Source of the DNA: Paenibacillus sp. 598K
Lineage (GTDB): Bacteria; Bacillota; Bacilli; Paenibacillales; Paenibacillaceae
Direction: 5' to 3'
Assembly (NCBI RefSeq): GCF_003851045.1
Contig: NZ_BFBX01000049.1
Span: forward strand, 39,307-81,228
DNA: 41,922 nt
A model generated the notes under the pieces. That model made no database searches, was not told the origin of the DNA, and saw only the letters and a list, made by a program, of their open reading frames with translations. This document shows, in pieces, positions 16,450 to 24,138 of the stretch. The first letter of the stretch is position 1, and the number at the start of each line of letters is the position of its first letter. A program made the position numbers and the translations under genes.

Positions 16450-17397
16450 TCAGTCGGCTTGCGCCGGACCGATCACCGACGTGTCGAGCATCCCGTGGAC
16501 ACCCTTGACGCCGTTGACAACCTGGGTAATATGAAAATCGGCGGCCAGACTGCACAGGCGGTACGCTTCCTTGTACGACAAGCCATATTGCGTCTCCAGC
16601 AGCTCAATCATGTGCCGGGTGGCGGCCACCAGCGCCCCTGTCAGACTCTCTTCCAGCCCCATGCTGATCAGGAGATGACCGCGTCTTGCATACGGCCAGC
16701 GCTGATCCGTGCCCTTCAGGAGCTCAAAGTGAAACTCCCCCTCCAGGGCGGTCTCAATCGCCGTTACGTCAATCTCGCCATCGCCCTGGGCGCCGTGCCC
16801 GTCGCCGGCATAGAAGAACGCTCCCTCCCGCATAACGGGCAGATACAGCGTCGTGCCTGCAATCAGCTGCTTGTTGTCGAGGTTGCCGCCGAAGCGGCCC
16901 GGCGTAATGCTCGATACCCGGCCCCAGCTCTCCGGCGGGGCTACGCCCATGATGCCGAAGAACGGGCGGGTCGGCAGCCGCAACCGGCCCAGCCGGGCCG
17001 TGCTGCGATCTTCGTTATAAGTAAGAATGGCGGTATCCGGTTCGTCAAACGCATGGTACAGCAGTCCTGACATCGGACCGATATAGTTAAAACCGTACGG
17101 CGCATCAATCTGAATCCGGTCCATGCGCACCACGAGGGTGTCCCCTGGCTCGGCGCCCTTCACTGCAACCGGCCCCGTCAGGATATGAACCCCGGCTCCC
17201 CGATCCGTCACGTGCTCATGGATGCTGCGCAGCTCCGGCGCAATCCAGGCAGCCGGCACGGGATCATCCGGTGAACCCGCGACCGAGCGGAGCACGAGCG
17301 AATCGCCAGGTTCAATCTCCAAGGCCGGCTCCTGCGCCCCGCCGACATAGCCCCAATGCACCGTTTCGGGCGAGGGATCCAAGCGATGTTTTGCCAT
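16450..17397 (-). CDS. Acetamidase/formamidase family amidohydrolase
   Basis: 315-residue protein that matches the FmdA/AmdA family in full. It opens with the usual ETVHWGYVGGAQEPALEIEPGD, then GPVAVKGAEPGDTLVVR, and has the metal-site regions GDGHGAQGDGEIDVTAIE and RRGHLLISMGLEESL. Family members are zinc-dependent and release ammonia from formamide, acetamide or other short amides. Position directly after the importer lipoprotein and before the Rieske oxygenase suggests it removes an amide from the imported compound or from a small fragment made late in the pathway. Start ATG 17397 has AAGGAGGG upstream. Length is normal for the bacterial short form. Confidence 0.9.
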   Translation of the reverse strand: MAKHRLDPSPETVHWGYVGGAQEPALEIEPGDSLVLRSVAGSPDDPVPAAWIAPELRSIHEHVTDRGAGVHILTGPVAVKGAEPGDTLVVRMDRIQIDAPYGFNYIGPMSGLLYHAFDEPDTAILTYNEDRSTARLGRLRLPTRPFFGIMGVAPPESWGRVSSITPGRFGGNLDNKQLIAGTTLYLPVMREGAFFYAGDGHGAQGDGEIDVTAIETALEGEFHFELLKGTDQRWPYARRGHLLISMGLEESLTGALVAATRHMIELLETQYGLSYKEAYRLCSLAADFHITQVVNGVKGVHGMLDTSVIGPAQAD

Positions 17398-17427
17398 CTG
17401 AGACGTCCCTCCTTGTCTGCTCTGCGG

Positions 17428-18471
17428 TTAGTCCGCGATTCGGCTGACGAATTCCTGATCCAGTACCTGGCTAATATCAATCTTCTCCGGTATGGCACCC
17501 GTTGAGGACAAAATCTCGTTGTAGTTCTCAATCTCATCGACGGCCGAATCGTCCATGAACACCTCCAGCCGGAGCTGGGCCAGCCGCTCGGCCATCTCTT
17601 CCTCCGTCAACTGGGTCGCGGCGCCAATGATCTTGCCCGCCTCCTCCGGATTCTCCTTCAGGAACGTCTGCGCCTGCTGCAGTGCGCGGATCAGCTTGCC
17701 GTAGGCGGCTGTGTACGCCTCATCCGACAGCGAGTCCTTCGAGACCAGCAGGTACGTTGTATTGGGGATGCCCAGCTCGCCGGAAGTAGTGATTAGCTTG
17801 ACCTTGTCGCCGAGCGCCTTCACCGCATTGGCCGGGAACGGATCCCACAGCGCAAAGGCGTCGATATCGCCGCGCGCCATCAAGGCTACCATCTCCGCTG
17901 GTCCGGTCTGCGTCACACTGTAGTCATCCCGCGTCAGGCCGGCATCGGCCAGGTACATATTTTCGAGTACATACTGACTGACCGAGCCCGGTACGATCCC
18001 GATGCTCCGCCCCTTCAGATCCTCAGGCCCCTCGACGTCGCTGCTGACGACGATGCTGACCGCTTCGGGCTGCTGGCTTACTGCAGTCAGTCCGATGATG
18101 CCGCTATCGACGCCACGGATCGGGAACGTGTCCGCTGCCCCGAAGGCCACCTGGATCTGTCCAGCCTGCAGAGAGTCGACCGCCTCCGCGCCATTGGCGA
18201 ACGAGACAATCTCATAATCCAGTCCCTGATCGGAGATAAAGCCCTGGTCATCCGCAATGAACAGCAGACCCGAGGAAGGGCCGGATTCCCGGGAGATTCG
18301 CAGCGACGGCAGCTCCACAGCAGGCTCTGTCCCGCCATTGTTCACTGTATTCGTGCCTTCAGACGATCCTTGCGTCGATCCTGAGCTGCCCGTGCTCGCG
18401 CTGTTGCCGCAAGCCGCCGCGACCAGACTCACTGCCATCACCATAACTGCAACGTACAGTTTGATTTTCAT
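17428..18471 (-). CDS. NitT/TauT-type ABC importer substrate-binding lipoprotein
   Basis: Extracellular binding protein of 347 residues. The N-terminus is a lipoprotein signal (KIKLYVAVMVMAVSLVAAAC) followed by a Ser/Gly/Thr/Asn-rich linker to about residue 50. The body is an NMT1/THI5-like fold, recognised by ADDQGFISDQGLDYEIVSF, DSLQAGQIQVAFGAADT, VEGPEDLKGRSIGIVPGS and ARGDIDAFALWDPFPANAV. The start is placed at ATG 18471, nine bases after GGAGAG; ATG 18480 is an alternative. Relatives bind taurine, nitrate, pyrimidine precursors, thiamine precursors, aromatic acids and phthalate-type compounds. It forms one importer with the two permeases and the ATPase encoded just upstream. Confidence 0.9.
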   Translation of the reverse strand: MKIKLYVAVMVMAVSLVAAACGNSASTGSSGSTQGSSEGTNTVNNGGTEPAVELPSLRISRESGPSSGLLFIADDQGFISDQGLDYEIVSFANGAEAVDSLQAGQIQVAFGAADTFPIRGVDSGIIGLTAVSQQPEAVSIVVSSDVEGPEDLKGRSIGIVPGSVSQYVLENMYLADAGLTRDDYSVTQTGPAEMVALMARGDIDAFALWDPFPANAVKALGDKVKLITTSGELGIPNTTYLLVSKDSLSDEAYTAAYGKLIRALQQAQTFLKENPEEAGKIIGAATQLTEEEMAERLAQLRLEVFMDDSAVDEIENYNEILSSTGAIPEKIDISQVLDQEFVSRIAD

Positions 18472-18511
18472 CCTGCTCATCTCTCCACTCTTTTTGTATG
18501 AGAAGCACCTA

Positions 18512-19285
18512 TCACAGCTGATCGAGGAAATAGCGTCGGCCGATTCGCTTAATGGCCTGCCTGAACGTATAGTCAATCGCGATCCCGAGCAGTCCGACGA
18601 GAATCGTACCGACGAAGATTTGATCCATCCGCATATACACACTGCCATACTTGATGATGTAGCCGACCCCCGACGTGGCGTCCATCATCTCGGCCGTCAC
18701 GATCGTCAGGAAGCTGTAGCTCATGCCGATCCGCGCCCCCGCCAGGATGCTTGGTACTGTGGAGGGGACAATAATCGTCCGGAACAATCGGAAGCCGCTG
18801 GCCCCCATCGCGCGGGCGGCCTGGATTTTCACCTCATCGATGCTCGCCACCCCGGTCATGATGTACAGGAATGATCCGAAGAAGGAAGCGTACGTCAGCA
18901 GGATCAGCTTGGACATCTCGCCCGTGCCGAACCAGAGAATGATCAGGCTGAGCCAGGCGACCGGCTCGACGAACCGGAGCGGGAACAACAGCGGCTGAAT
19001 GCCTCGGCGCAGCCATCCGATCATACCGAGCGCCCAGCCGATGCAGGTGGCGAGCAGCAGACCAAGCAGCCATCCTGCGCAGAGCCGCAGCAGACTGACG
19101 CCCAGACTTTCAAATATTAGACCGTTCTGCAGCATTTGTACGAAGGCGTCCCACACCTGCACAGGCGGCGGCAGGAACAGGGACGGCACCACCTCCATCG
19201 CGGACATGGACGCCCAGAGAGCCAGCGCCGCCGCGAAGGGCAGCAGGATCAGCAAGGCTTGCATGCTTTTGGATTGCAGCTTCAT
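18512..19285 (-). CDS. NitT/TauT-type ABC importer permease (second)
   Basis: BPD_transp_1 permease of 257 residues with about six membrane segments and the EAA coupling loop DEVKIQAARAMGASGFRLFRTIIVPSTVPSI. ATG 19285 is chosen because a G-rich stretch lies eight bases upstream; ATG 19291, overlapping the stop of the preceding permease in TGATG, is a possible alternative. Its sequence differs clearly from the other permease, so the importer is a heterodimer, in contrast to the single SsuC/TauC permease found in most systems of this family. Confidence 0.88.
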   Translation of the reverse strand: MKLQSKSMQALLILLPFAAALALWASMSAMEVVPSLFLPPPVQVWDAFVQMLQNGLIFESLGVSLLRLCAGWLLGLLLATCIGWALGMIGWLRRGIQPLLFPLRFVEPVAWLSLIILWFGTGEMSKLILLTYASFFGSFLYIMTGVASIDEVKIQAARAMGASGFRLFRTIIVPSTVPSILAGARIGMSYSFLTIVTAEMMDATSGVGYIIKYGSVYMRMDQIFVGTILVGLLGIAIDYTFRQAIKRIGRRYFLDQL

Positions 19286-19290
19286 CTCCA

Positions 19291-20058
19291 TCACCCCCGC
19301 AACATAAATCGATAGCCAAAGATTCGAAACGCCCATCGCACCACCGTGTCCGCAAGCACGCCCATCAGCCCGAGGGTCAGCACGCCGAGCAAGGCCACAT
19401 CCGTCTGATGCAGCACCCGGGCGCTCCAGATCATCTGACCGACACCTTCCTGGGCCGCCAGCGTCTCAATGCCGACAATACTCATGAAGGCAAAAGCGAG
19501 CGAGCCACGCATGCCCTTGAGCGCTTCCGGGATAACCGATGGGATGAGTACGCCCCAGAAGATCCGCAGCGGCCCCGCTCCCATGGAGCGGGCGGCCTGC
19601 AGCCGGGCAGGCGCTACGCGCTGCACCGCCTCGGCGATATTGATGGCGACGACAAGCGCCACCCCATAACCGATAATGAGAATTTTGATCGTCTCGCCTA
19701 CGCCCAGCCAGATAACCAGAATCGGCACAAGCGCCACCGCCGGGATCACCCGGAAGAACTGCATCGGTGAATAGATGATCGTGCCAAACCACCGGTAACG
19801 CCCCATCACAATGCCTAGCACAAGCCCGAAGAGACTGCCCAGCCCCCAGCCCAACATGACGCGCTGGTAGCTGGCTCCGACGGTTACGAGATACTCGCGC
19901 GTTTGAATCTGTTCAAAGAATAACAGCAGGACCCGGATCGGACCCGGCAGAAAAGAAGGTCCGGACAGCCAGGCGGCAATCTGCCACAGGAGGAGGAAGC
20001 ACAAGGTGCCAAGCAGACCGATCAGCCATCGCCAGCTTAAGGGCCGCCGCGAGGTCAT
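19291..20058 (-). CDS. NitT/TauT-type ABC importer permease (first)
   Basis: BPD_transp_1 permease of 255 residues. About six hydrophobic segments are visible, with the EAA loop [36 protein letters not shown] contacting the ATPase. The start codon overlaps the ATPase stop by four bases (20055-20058), so expression is coupled. A conserved [25 protein letters not shown] block is typical of SsuC/TauC-like proteins. Confidence 0.9.
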   Translation of the reverse strand: MTSRRPLSWRWLIGLLGTLCFLLLWQIAAWLSGPSFLPGPIRVLLLFFEQIQTREYLVTVGASYQRVMLGWGLGSLFGLVLGIVMGRYRWFGTIIYSPMQFFRVIPAVALVPILVIWLGVGETIKILIIGYGVALVVAINIAEAVQRVAPARLQAARSMGAGPLRIFWGVLIPSVIPEALKGMRGSLAFAFMSIVGIETLAAQEGVGQMIWSARVLHQTDVALLGVLTLGLMGVLADTVVRWAFRIFGYRFMLRG

Positions 20059-20882
20059 AGGACATGCACACTGGCCTTGAAGGGATTGTCGATCTCATCC
20101 AACAGGCGGTTGTACAGATTGGCGAAGGGCTCTGTCATCCGCTCTCTTGGATAAGGGAGATCCACGGGAATATCAGCCTTGATATTGGGCTCGGGCGCCC
20201 GGGCCATGACGATGACACGATCCGCCAGCAGGAGCGCTTCCTGAATGTCATGCGTGATGAAAAGCACGGTTTTGCCGGCCTTGCGGCAAAGTGCAGAGAG
20301 CTCCTGCTGCAAATACGTGCGCGTCTGCGCATCTAACGCTGCGAATGGCTCATCCATGAGCAGAATGTCAGGATCGCCTGCCAGAACCCGGGCAATCTGC
20401 ACCCGCTGCTTCATGCCGCCGGATAGCTCGCCGGGAAATTTGGCGCCGTGCTGCTCCAGGCCGACCTGCTTCATCCAATAGTGAATGCGCTCCTTCATCT
20501 CGGCCTTGGGCAGCCGCTTCATCTTCAAGCCATAGGCGATATTCTCTTCCACCGTCAGCCACGGGAACAAGGCCGTATCGCTCTGGAACACAACTCCCCG
20601 CTCCGGGCCAGGTCCCTTGATCGCCTTGCCATTCATCCGGATCTCACCCTCGCTCGGCTCCTCGAAGCCCGCGACCATGTTCATCAGCGTTGTTTTGCCG
20701 CAGCCGCTTGGACCGAGCACGCAGAGAAAGCCGCCCCGCTCCAGCTTCAGATTCACTTCCCGAACGACCTTCACTTTCTCCTTGGTATGCCGTTGATATT
20801 CCTTGCCGATATTGACGAATTCCAGTGCGGTCTCCCGCGCCTCCGGGATGGAAGGCAGGTGTTTGGCAGCCATCGCAGACAT
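20055..20882 (-). CDS. NitT/TauT-type ABC importer ATP-binding protein
   Basis: ATPase of 275 residues. Walker [14 protein letters not shown]-loop [11 protein letters not shown], signature [16 protein letters not shown], Walker [13 protein letters not shown] and switch His in [15 protein letters not shown] are present, the combination typical of SsuB/TauB. The start ATG 20882 follows AAGGAGAG; the longer frame to 20933 would overlap the region after the ferredoxin stop. The extra N-terminal 20 residues before the first strand are weakly conserved. It drives import by the two permeases downstream. Confidence 0.92.
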   Translation of the reverse strand: MSAMAAKHLPSIPEARETALEFVNIGKEYQRHTKEKVKVVREVNLKLERGGFLCVLGPSGCGKTTLMNMVAGFEEPSEGEIRMNGKAIKGPGPERGVVFQSDTALFPWLTVEENIAYGLKMKRLPKAEMKERIHYWMKQVGLEQHGAKFPGELSGGMKQRVQIARVLAGDPDILLMDEPFAALDAQTRTYLQQELSALCRKAGKTVLFITHDIQEALLLADRVIVMARAPEPNIKADIPVDLPYPRERMTEPFANLYNRLLDEIDNPFKASVHVL

Positions 20883-20907
20883 GGTATCTCTCTCCTTTTG
20901 AGTCAGA

Positions 20908-21264
20908 TTAACAATGAAGTACCACATACCCATCCTCTACCGTCACCTCGTAATGCTTCACCCGGCTCTGCCGGTCCGCGACCAGCGCATCGCCACTGGT
21001 GACATCGAACTCCCACCTATGCCAGGGGCAGCGAAGAATCTCGCCTTTGCGCCCATAGTCATATTCCCCCACGCAAGAAGGAAGATTGGTCCCCGTTAGC
21101 TCCCCGTCGGACAACCGGGCCCCCTGATGCGGGCAGACATCCCGCAGAGCCTGGTAACTGCCGTCCGGGGTCCGCACCAGCACAAAAGCTCGTTTGCCGA
21201 CTTCCACACAACGCTTGCTCCCTGGGTTCATCTCCTCTTCCCTGCACACGATATGCTTCTTCAC
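20908..21264 (-). CDS. Rieske [2Fe-2S] ferredoxin
   Basis: Small electron-transfer protein of 118 residues with both cluster motifs: C44-x-H46 (CPHQG) and C79-x2-H82 (CPWHRW). Translation is placed at GTG 21264, nine bases after AAGGAGG. That start gives [22 protein letters not shown], which lines up with the normal N-terminal strand of this family; the first ATG (21231) would remove it. Between the motifs is a somewhat long insert ([22 protein letters not shown]) common in the Bacillales and actinobacterial forms. It probably feeds electrons to the Rieske oxygenase encoded six genes downstream; the ferredoxin reductase is not in the window. Confidence 0.88.
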   Translation of the reverse strand: MKKHIVCREEEMNPGSKRCVEVGKRAFVLVRTPDGSYQALRDVCPHQGARLSDGELTGTNLPSCVGEYDYGRKGEILRCPWHRWEFDVTSGDALVADRQSRVKHYEVTVEDGYVVLHC

Positions 21265-21313
21265 CTGCGGCTTCCTCCTTTTCAAACACGCTAAGCCCAA
21301 TCCTCCGACATAC

Positions 21314-21333
21314 TATTCTGAATATTCAGAATA
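21314..21333. promoter_or_regulatory. 20-bp perfect palindrome inside the operon
   Basis: TATTCTGAATATTCAGAATA is a perfect 20-bp palindrome in the 110-base gap between the amidohydrolase stop and the ferredoxin start. It is AT-rich with no T-run, so it looks like a dimeric regulator site rather than a terminator. No convincing -35/-10 pair overlaps it. Confidence 0.5.
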
Positions 21334-21374
21334 AAATAAATGCACAATGCTTGGCCCGCTATTCACTGACCACC

Positions 21375-22454
21375 TTAAGTCAATCCGTAGAACTTGGCGG
21401 CATTTTCGTAGAAAATCTTGCGTTTCAGCTCCTTGCTGAAGCTAGTCGGCAGGGAACGCAGCGGCGAGTCAAAGTCCCAATGCGGATAATCCGTCGAGAA
21501 CATCAACAGCTCGTCGCTGTCCATCAGCTCCACCATCTTGAGCATGTGCATCGGATCAGGGTCTTCGATGGGCTGCGTCGCAAAGCGGAAATGCTCCTTC
21601 ACATATTCGCTCGGCAGCCGCTTGACCCACGGAACCTCGAGCCGCAGCGATTTGTAGTTTTGATCCATCCGCCACATCAGCGACGGTACCCAGGAGAAGC
21701 CGCCCTCCAGCATCGCAATCCTTGTCCCCGGATACTTGTCGAACACGCCGTTCACGATCAGATTAACGACGGAGGCCATGAACGCTTGCGACAAAATCGT
21801 ATGCCACTCGATATAGTAGCGCGGCTGCCCGAATGGACTGCGAACCGAGTTGCCCTGATGCATAGCGACGACCAATCCTTTGCGCTCGGCGGCTTCGTAG
21901 ATACCGTGGTAGAAAGGATCGCCGTAAGCCGCCGTGCCGATCGGCAGCAGCACCTGCACCATGCGCGGATGATCGGCCATCCGTTCAATCTCCCGTACAG
22001 CCAGCTCTGGAATCTGGGGCGCAACGTGAATGGAGCCGAGGAAACGCTCATCCTTATCCAGCCAATGCTCGACCATCCAATCGTTATAGGCTGAGGCCAG
22101 CGCTGCCGCCAGCTCGAACTGGGCCTCCATCGTCGCCGGATAGAACAATCCTGTCAGCATCGCCTTGTGAATATCGTACTTGTCCATGAGCTGCTCCTGC
22201 AGCACGCCCAGATCCGAGCCCGGCACATTGCCGTTCGGAAGCAGCGAATCGAGCTTGGAGCCGCCGATTGGGTGAATATACTTCAGCTCTCCCCACCCCG
22301 TCCAATGCTCCATGTAGCTCAGGAACGGCTCCTTCATGTAAGGGAGCAATTCCTGGATCGATGCGAACCGTTCATGCACGTCCGTGTCGATAATCGGGAC
22401 GGTCTCGGTTCGGTTGGTCTCACGCTGCTCCGGACTCGCTTGGCTTGTCGTCAT
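21375..22454 (-). CDS. Metal-dependent amidohydrolase (Amidohydrolase_2/ACMSD-like)
   Basis: First gene of the large operon, 359 residues, TIM-barrel metal enzyme of the Amidohydrolase_2 family. Metal-ligand candidates are D25-x-H27 in IIDTDVHER, H199 in VAMHQGNS and D322 in FSTDYPHWD; RIAMLEGGFSWVPSLMWRMD is also family-typical. Relatives include aminocarboxymuconate semialdehyde decarboxylase, 5-carboxyvanillate decarboxylase and gamma-resorcylate decarboxylase, as well as true hydrolases, so the reaction could be non-oxidative decarboxylation or ring/lactone hydrolysis. There is no signal peptide. GGGAGG lies 11 bases before the ATG. Leading position suggests it may act early in the pathway, but this is not proof. 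Confidence 0.88.
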   Translation of the reverse strand: MTTSQASPEQRETNRTETVPIIDTDVHERFASIQELLPYMKEPFLSYMEHWTGWGELKYIHPIGGSKLDSLLPNGNVPGSDLGVLQEQLMDKYDIHKAMLTGLFYPATMEAQFELAAALASAYNDWMVEHWLDKDERFLGSIHVAPQIPELAVREIERMADHPRMVQVLLPIGTAAYGDPFYHGIYEAAERKGLVVAMHQGNSVRSPFGQPRYYIEWHTILSQAFMASVVNLIVNGVFDKYPGTRIAMLEGGFSWVPSLMWRMDQNYKSLRLEVPWVKRLPSEYVKEHFRFATQPIEDPDPMHMLKMVELMDSDELLMFSTDYPHWDFDSPLRSLPTSFSKELKRKIFYENAAKFYGLT

Positions 22455-22503
22455 CCGTACTTCAGCCTCCCACCAATTTTATGTTATATATTCTAACACA
22501 TTT

Positions 22504-22518
22504 GCTAGGCAAACTAGC
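22504..22518. promoter_or_regulatory. Inverted repeat just downstream of the operon start point
   Basis: GCTAG (22504-22508) and CTAGC (22514-22518) flank GCAAA. On the minus strand this lies about 8 to 22 bases downstream of the predicted start point, where a bound repressor could block the promoter. Confidence 0.4.
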
Positions 22519-22531
22519 TTTAGTAGTTCCG

Positions 22532-22560
22532 ATTATAGAACGATTTTGAATATGTGTCAA
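22532..22560 (-). promoter_or_regulatory. Perfect sigma-A promoter of the fourteen-gene operon
   Basis: On the minus strand TTGACA (22560-22555) and TATAAT (22537-22532) both match the consensus exactly and are 17 bp apart, the optimal spacing. The predicted start point is near 22525, giving a leader of about 70 bases before the amidohydrolase ATG. A catabolic promoter this strong would normally need repression, and candidate operators surround it. Confidence 0.9.
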
Positions 22561-22573
22561 CTATAATCACATA
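22551..22573. promoter_or_regulatory. Inverted repeat overlapping the -35 box
   Basis: TATGTG (22551-22556) and CACATA (22568-22573) form a perfect 6-bp inverted repeat with an 11-bp spacer that overlaps the TTGACA hexamer. It is well placed for a repressor, although its AT content makes chance occurrence possible. Confidence 0.4.
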
Positions 22574-22586
22574 ATGATCTTTATTC

Positions 22587-22603
22587 AATCAAGTTTTGAT
22601 CAA
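22587..22603. promoter_or_regulatory. Putative DeoR-family operator upstream of the operon
   Basis: AATCAAGTTTTGATCAA contains two ATCAA copies 11 bp apart and ends in the palindrome TTTGATCAAA (22595-22604). A nearly identical element, AATCAATTTCGATCAA (23529-23544), lies upstream of the deoR-type gene. The shared motif at both promoters suggests one regulator controls operon and itself. Confidence 0.5.
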
Positions 22604-22666
22604 ATATAATCGGGCACAATGCCGACACAACGACGGTAACGTCATATTATCTAACTCAAACATAAC

Positions 22667-22706
22667 AAAAAAGCCTGCCTGGCTGCACCGTGCAGCTAAG
22701 CAAGCT
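22667..22706 (-). terminator. Intrinsic terminator of the DeoR-family gene
   Basis: A 17-bp stem (22672-22688 with 22690-22706), containing two G-U pairs and one mismatch on the minus-strand transcript, is followed by TTTTTT (complement of 22667-22672). It separates the regulator gene from the catabolic promoter. Confidence 0.85.
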
Positions 22707-22723
22707 AGACTCAACTAATCCTT

Positions 22724-23467
22724 CTACACAATCGTTAAACGGCCGTGGAAGCCCAACTCTTCGCCGGAAGTCGGAATCGCCGTTGTCACTAACTCGTCGA
22801 TCTCATTGTAGTCGCACACCTTCACCAGCGAGGCGCCGCCATATTTGGAGCCATCCGCCAGTGCAATCACCTTCTTTGATCGTTCGATCATATGACGCTT
22901 AATCTCAACCTCTTCCAAGTTAAAATCCGTCGGACCTTGCTCGGCATTAAAGCCTGCCAGCCCCATGAAGAAGCGGTCAAAGTTGAACTGGCGTATCGTT
23001 TCCTTGGCTAGCGTCCCCACCATCGACTGCTCCGATTTGCGGAAGCGGCCGCCGATGATGTAGACGTTATGCTGGCTACGGGAGAGAATAAAGGCAATTT
23101 GAAGAGAGTAGGTAAACACGGTCAGATTGGACATTTTCAGCAGCTCTTTGGCCAGCTCCGCATTCGTCGTCCCAGCGTCGAGCGCAATCACCTCGCCTTC
23201 CGCAATCTGACTGGCCGCATACTGAGCGATCCGTTTCTTATCATCCTGGTTGTGTCGGGAACGCTGATTGAACAGCGGTTCAAAGCCCAGTCCAGGCAGT
23301 GACGCCCCGCCCCGCTGCCGCAGAATTACCCCATCCTGTTCCATCGCAGCCAGGTCGCGCCTCACGGTCGGCTCCGACACCTGCAGCAGCACGGCCAGCT
23401 CTTCCACCGTCAGCGGCGACTTCTCTTGCAGAAAAGCAAGGATTCGTTCTTCGCGCATGTTGGTCAT
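22724..23467 (-). CDS. DeoR/GlpR family transcriptional regulator
   Basis: Repressor-type regulator of 247 residues. The N-terminal DeoR helix-turn-helix reads MREERILAFLQEKSPLTVEELAVLLQVSEPTVRRDL, and the C-terminal DeoRC sensor has the phosphate-binding VIALDAGTTNAELAKEL, IIGGRFRKSEQSMVG, DRFFMGLAGFNAEQG and EVEIKRHMIERSKKVIALADGSKYG motifs. Family members sense phosphorylated sugars or polyols. ATG 23467 is chosen because AAAGGAA lies eight bases upstream. The gene is transcribed towards the catabolic operon but ends at its own terminator, so it is a separate unit. Regulation of the operon is inferred from position and the shared motif at 22587-22603 and 23529-23544. Confidence 0.92.
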   Translation of the reverse strand: MTNMREERILAFLQEKSPLTVEELAVLLQVSEPTVRRDLAAMEQDGVILRQRGGASLPGLGFEPLFNQRSRHNQDDKKRIAQYAASQIAEGEVIALDAGTTNAELAKELLKMSNLTVFTYSLQIAFILSRSQHNVYIIGGRFRKSEQSMVGTLAKETIRQFNFDRFFMGLAGFNAEQGPTDFNLEEVEIKRHMIERSKKVIALADGSKYGGASLVKVCDYNEIDELVTTAIPTSGEELGFHGRLTIV

Positions 23468-23492
23468 AGCACCGTTTCCTTTTTTTCTTTTC

Positions 23493-23544
23493 ACTATACC
23501 ATACGTCGTGATCATTTGTGTGCGAAATAATCAATTTCGATCAA
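23493..23544 (-). promoter_or_regulatory. Promoter and putative autoregulatory site of the DeoR-family gene
   Basis: On the minus strand a TATAGT box (23498-23493) lies 26 bases before the ATG; the region 17 bp upstream (ACACAA) is a poor -35. Just further upstream is TTGATCGAAATTGATT (23544-23529), which repeats the motif found ahead of the catabolic operon with one base less between its halves. Confidence 0.45.
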
Positions 23545-23546
23545 CA

Positions 23547-24050
23547 TTAGTCTTTCAACTCGTATTGCTGACGTAACGCTAGGGCTTCCTCCACCGTTCT
23601 GGCTTCGGCCACAACTTCGTACCGCTCGCCGTCTTGGGTTACCCACATGATGATTTTTGAGAACTTATTATCGAACTGGATGATGCCGGATACATATAAT
23701 TGATTTTGAAGAAAGTCCTTGCTATTACTGAAGTAAAAAAGGACACTAGTATTCATGCCTTTCTCCTTATGATAAATCATCAACGGACTAAGCTCGTACG
23801 CTATGGTATTTGGCAATTCTTCGATCATAATTCTTCCCCGGAACTCCCCCACTTTGTTCCAGGGCTTGTGAAGTTCCCCTCTAATCTTAATCGCAGTCTC
23901 TACTGCTGAAGCTTCGTCCCCTATTTTGTATATGATAGCTTGACGTGTTACATCGATTTCCTTAGTCGTGAGGATGGGCGCCAAATAGATGGCGGCCAAG
24001 ATGACAAGAGAGACCGTTACAAACTCTGCTGCTTGCTTCAAACGTTCCAT
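23547..24050 (-). CDS. Small membrane-anchored protein, paralogue A
   Basis: Protein of 167 residues with one N-terminal hydrophobic segment (residues 10-27, VTVSLVILAAIYLAPIL) and an extracytoplasmic domain of about 135 residues. I recognise no family. It is clearly related to the product of 24202-24711: both have EIDVT/DIEVT directly after the anchor, then IIYKIGDEASAVETAIKI versus IAYPLDDKASAVITSISV, then a W-x4-F-x-G-x-I block, and both end with an acidic region containing an EEAlALRQQ/EQAAAIHQT helix. GGGAG lies seven bases before the ATG. A role at the outer face of the membrane is likely; nothing indicates a substrate. Confidence 0.7.
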   Translation of the reverse strand: MERLKQAAEFVTVSLVILAAIYLAPILTTKEIDVTRQAIIYKIGDEASAVETAIKIRGELHKPWNKVGEFRGRIMIEELPNTIAYELSPLMIYHKEKGMNTSVLFYFSNSKDFLQNQLYVSGIIQFDNKFSKIIMWVTQDGERYEVVAEARTVEEALALRQQYELKD

Positions 24051-24138
24051 GACATTGCTCCCACGTCCTGAATTGGGTCGGCTTAACTGCTAACGCTCGT
24101 CACACGGACTTAGCGGGCAAAATGCTCCCTCTGCCATT

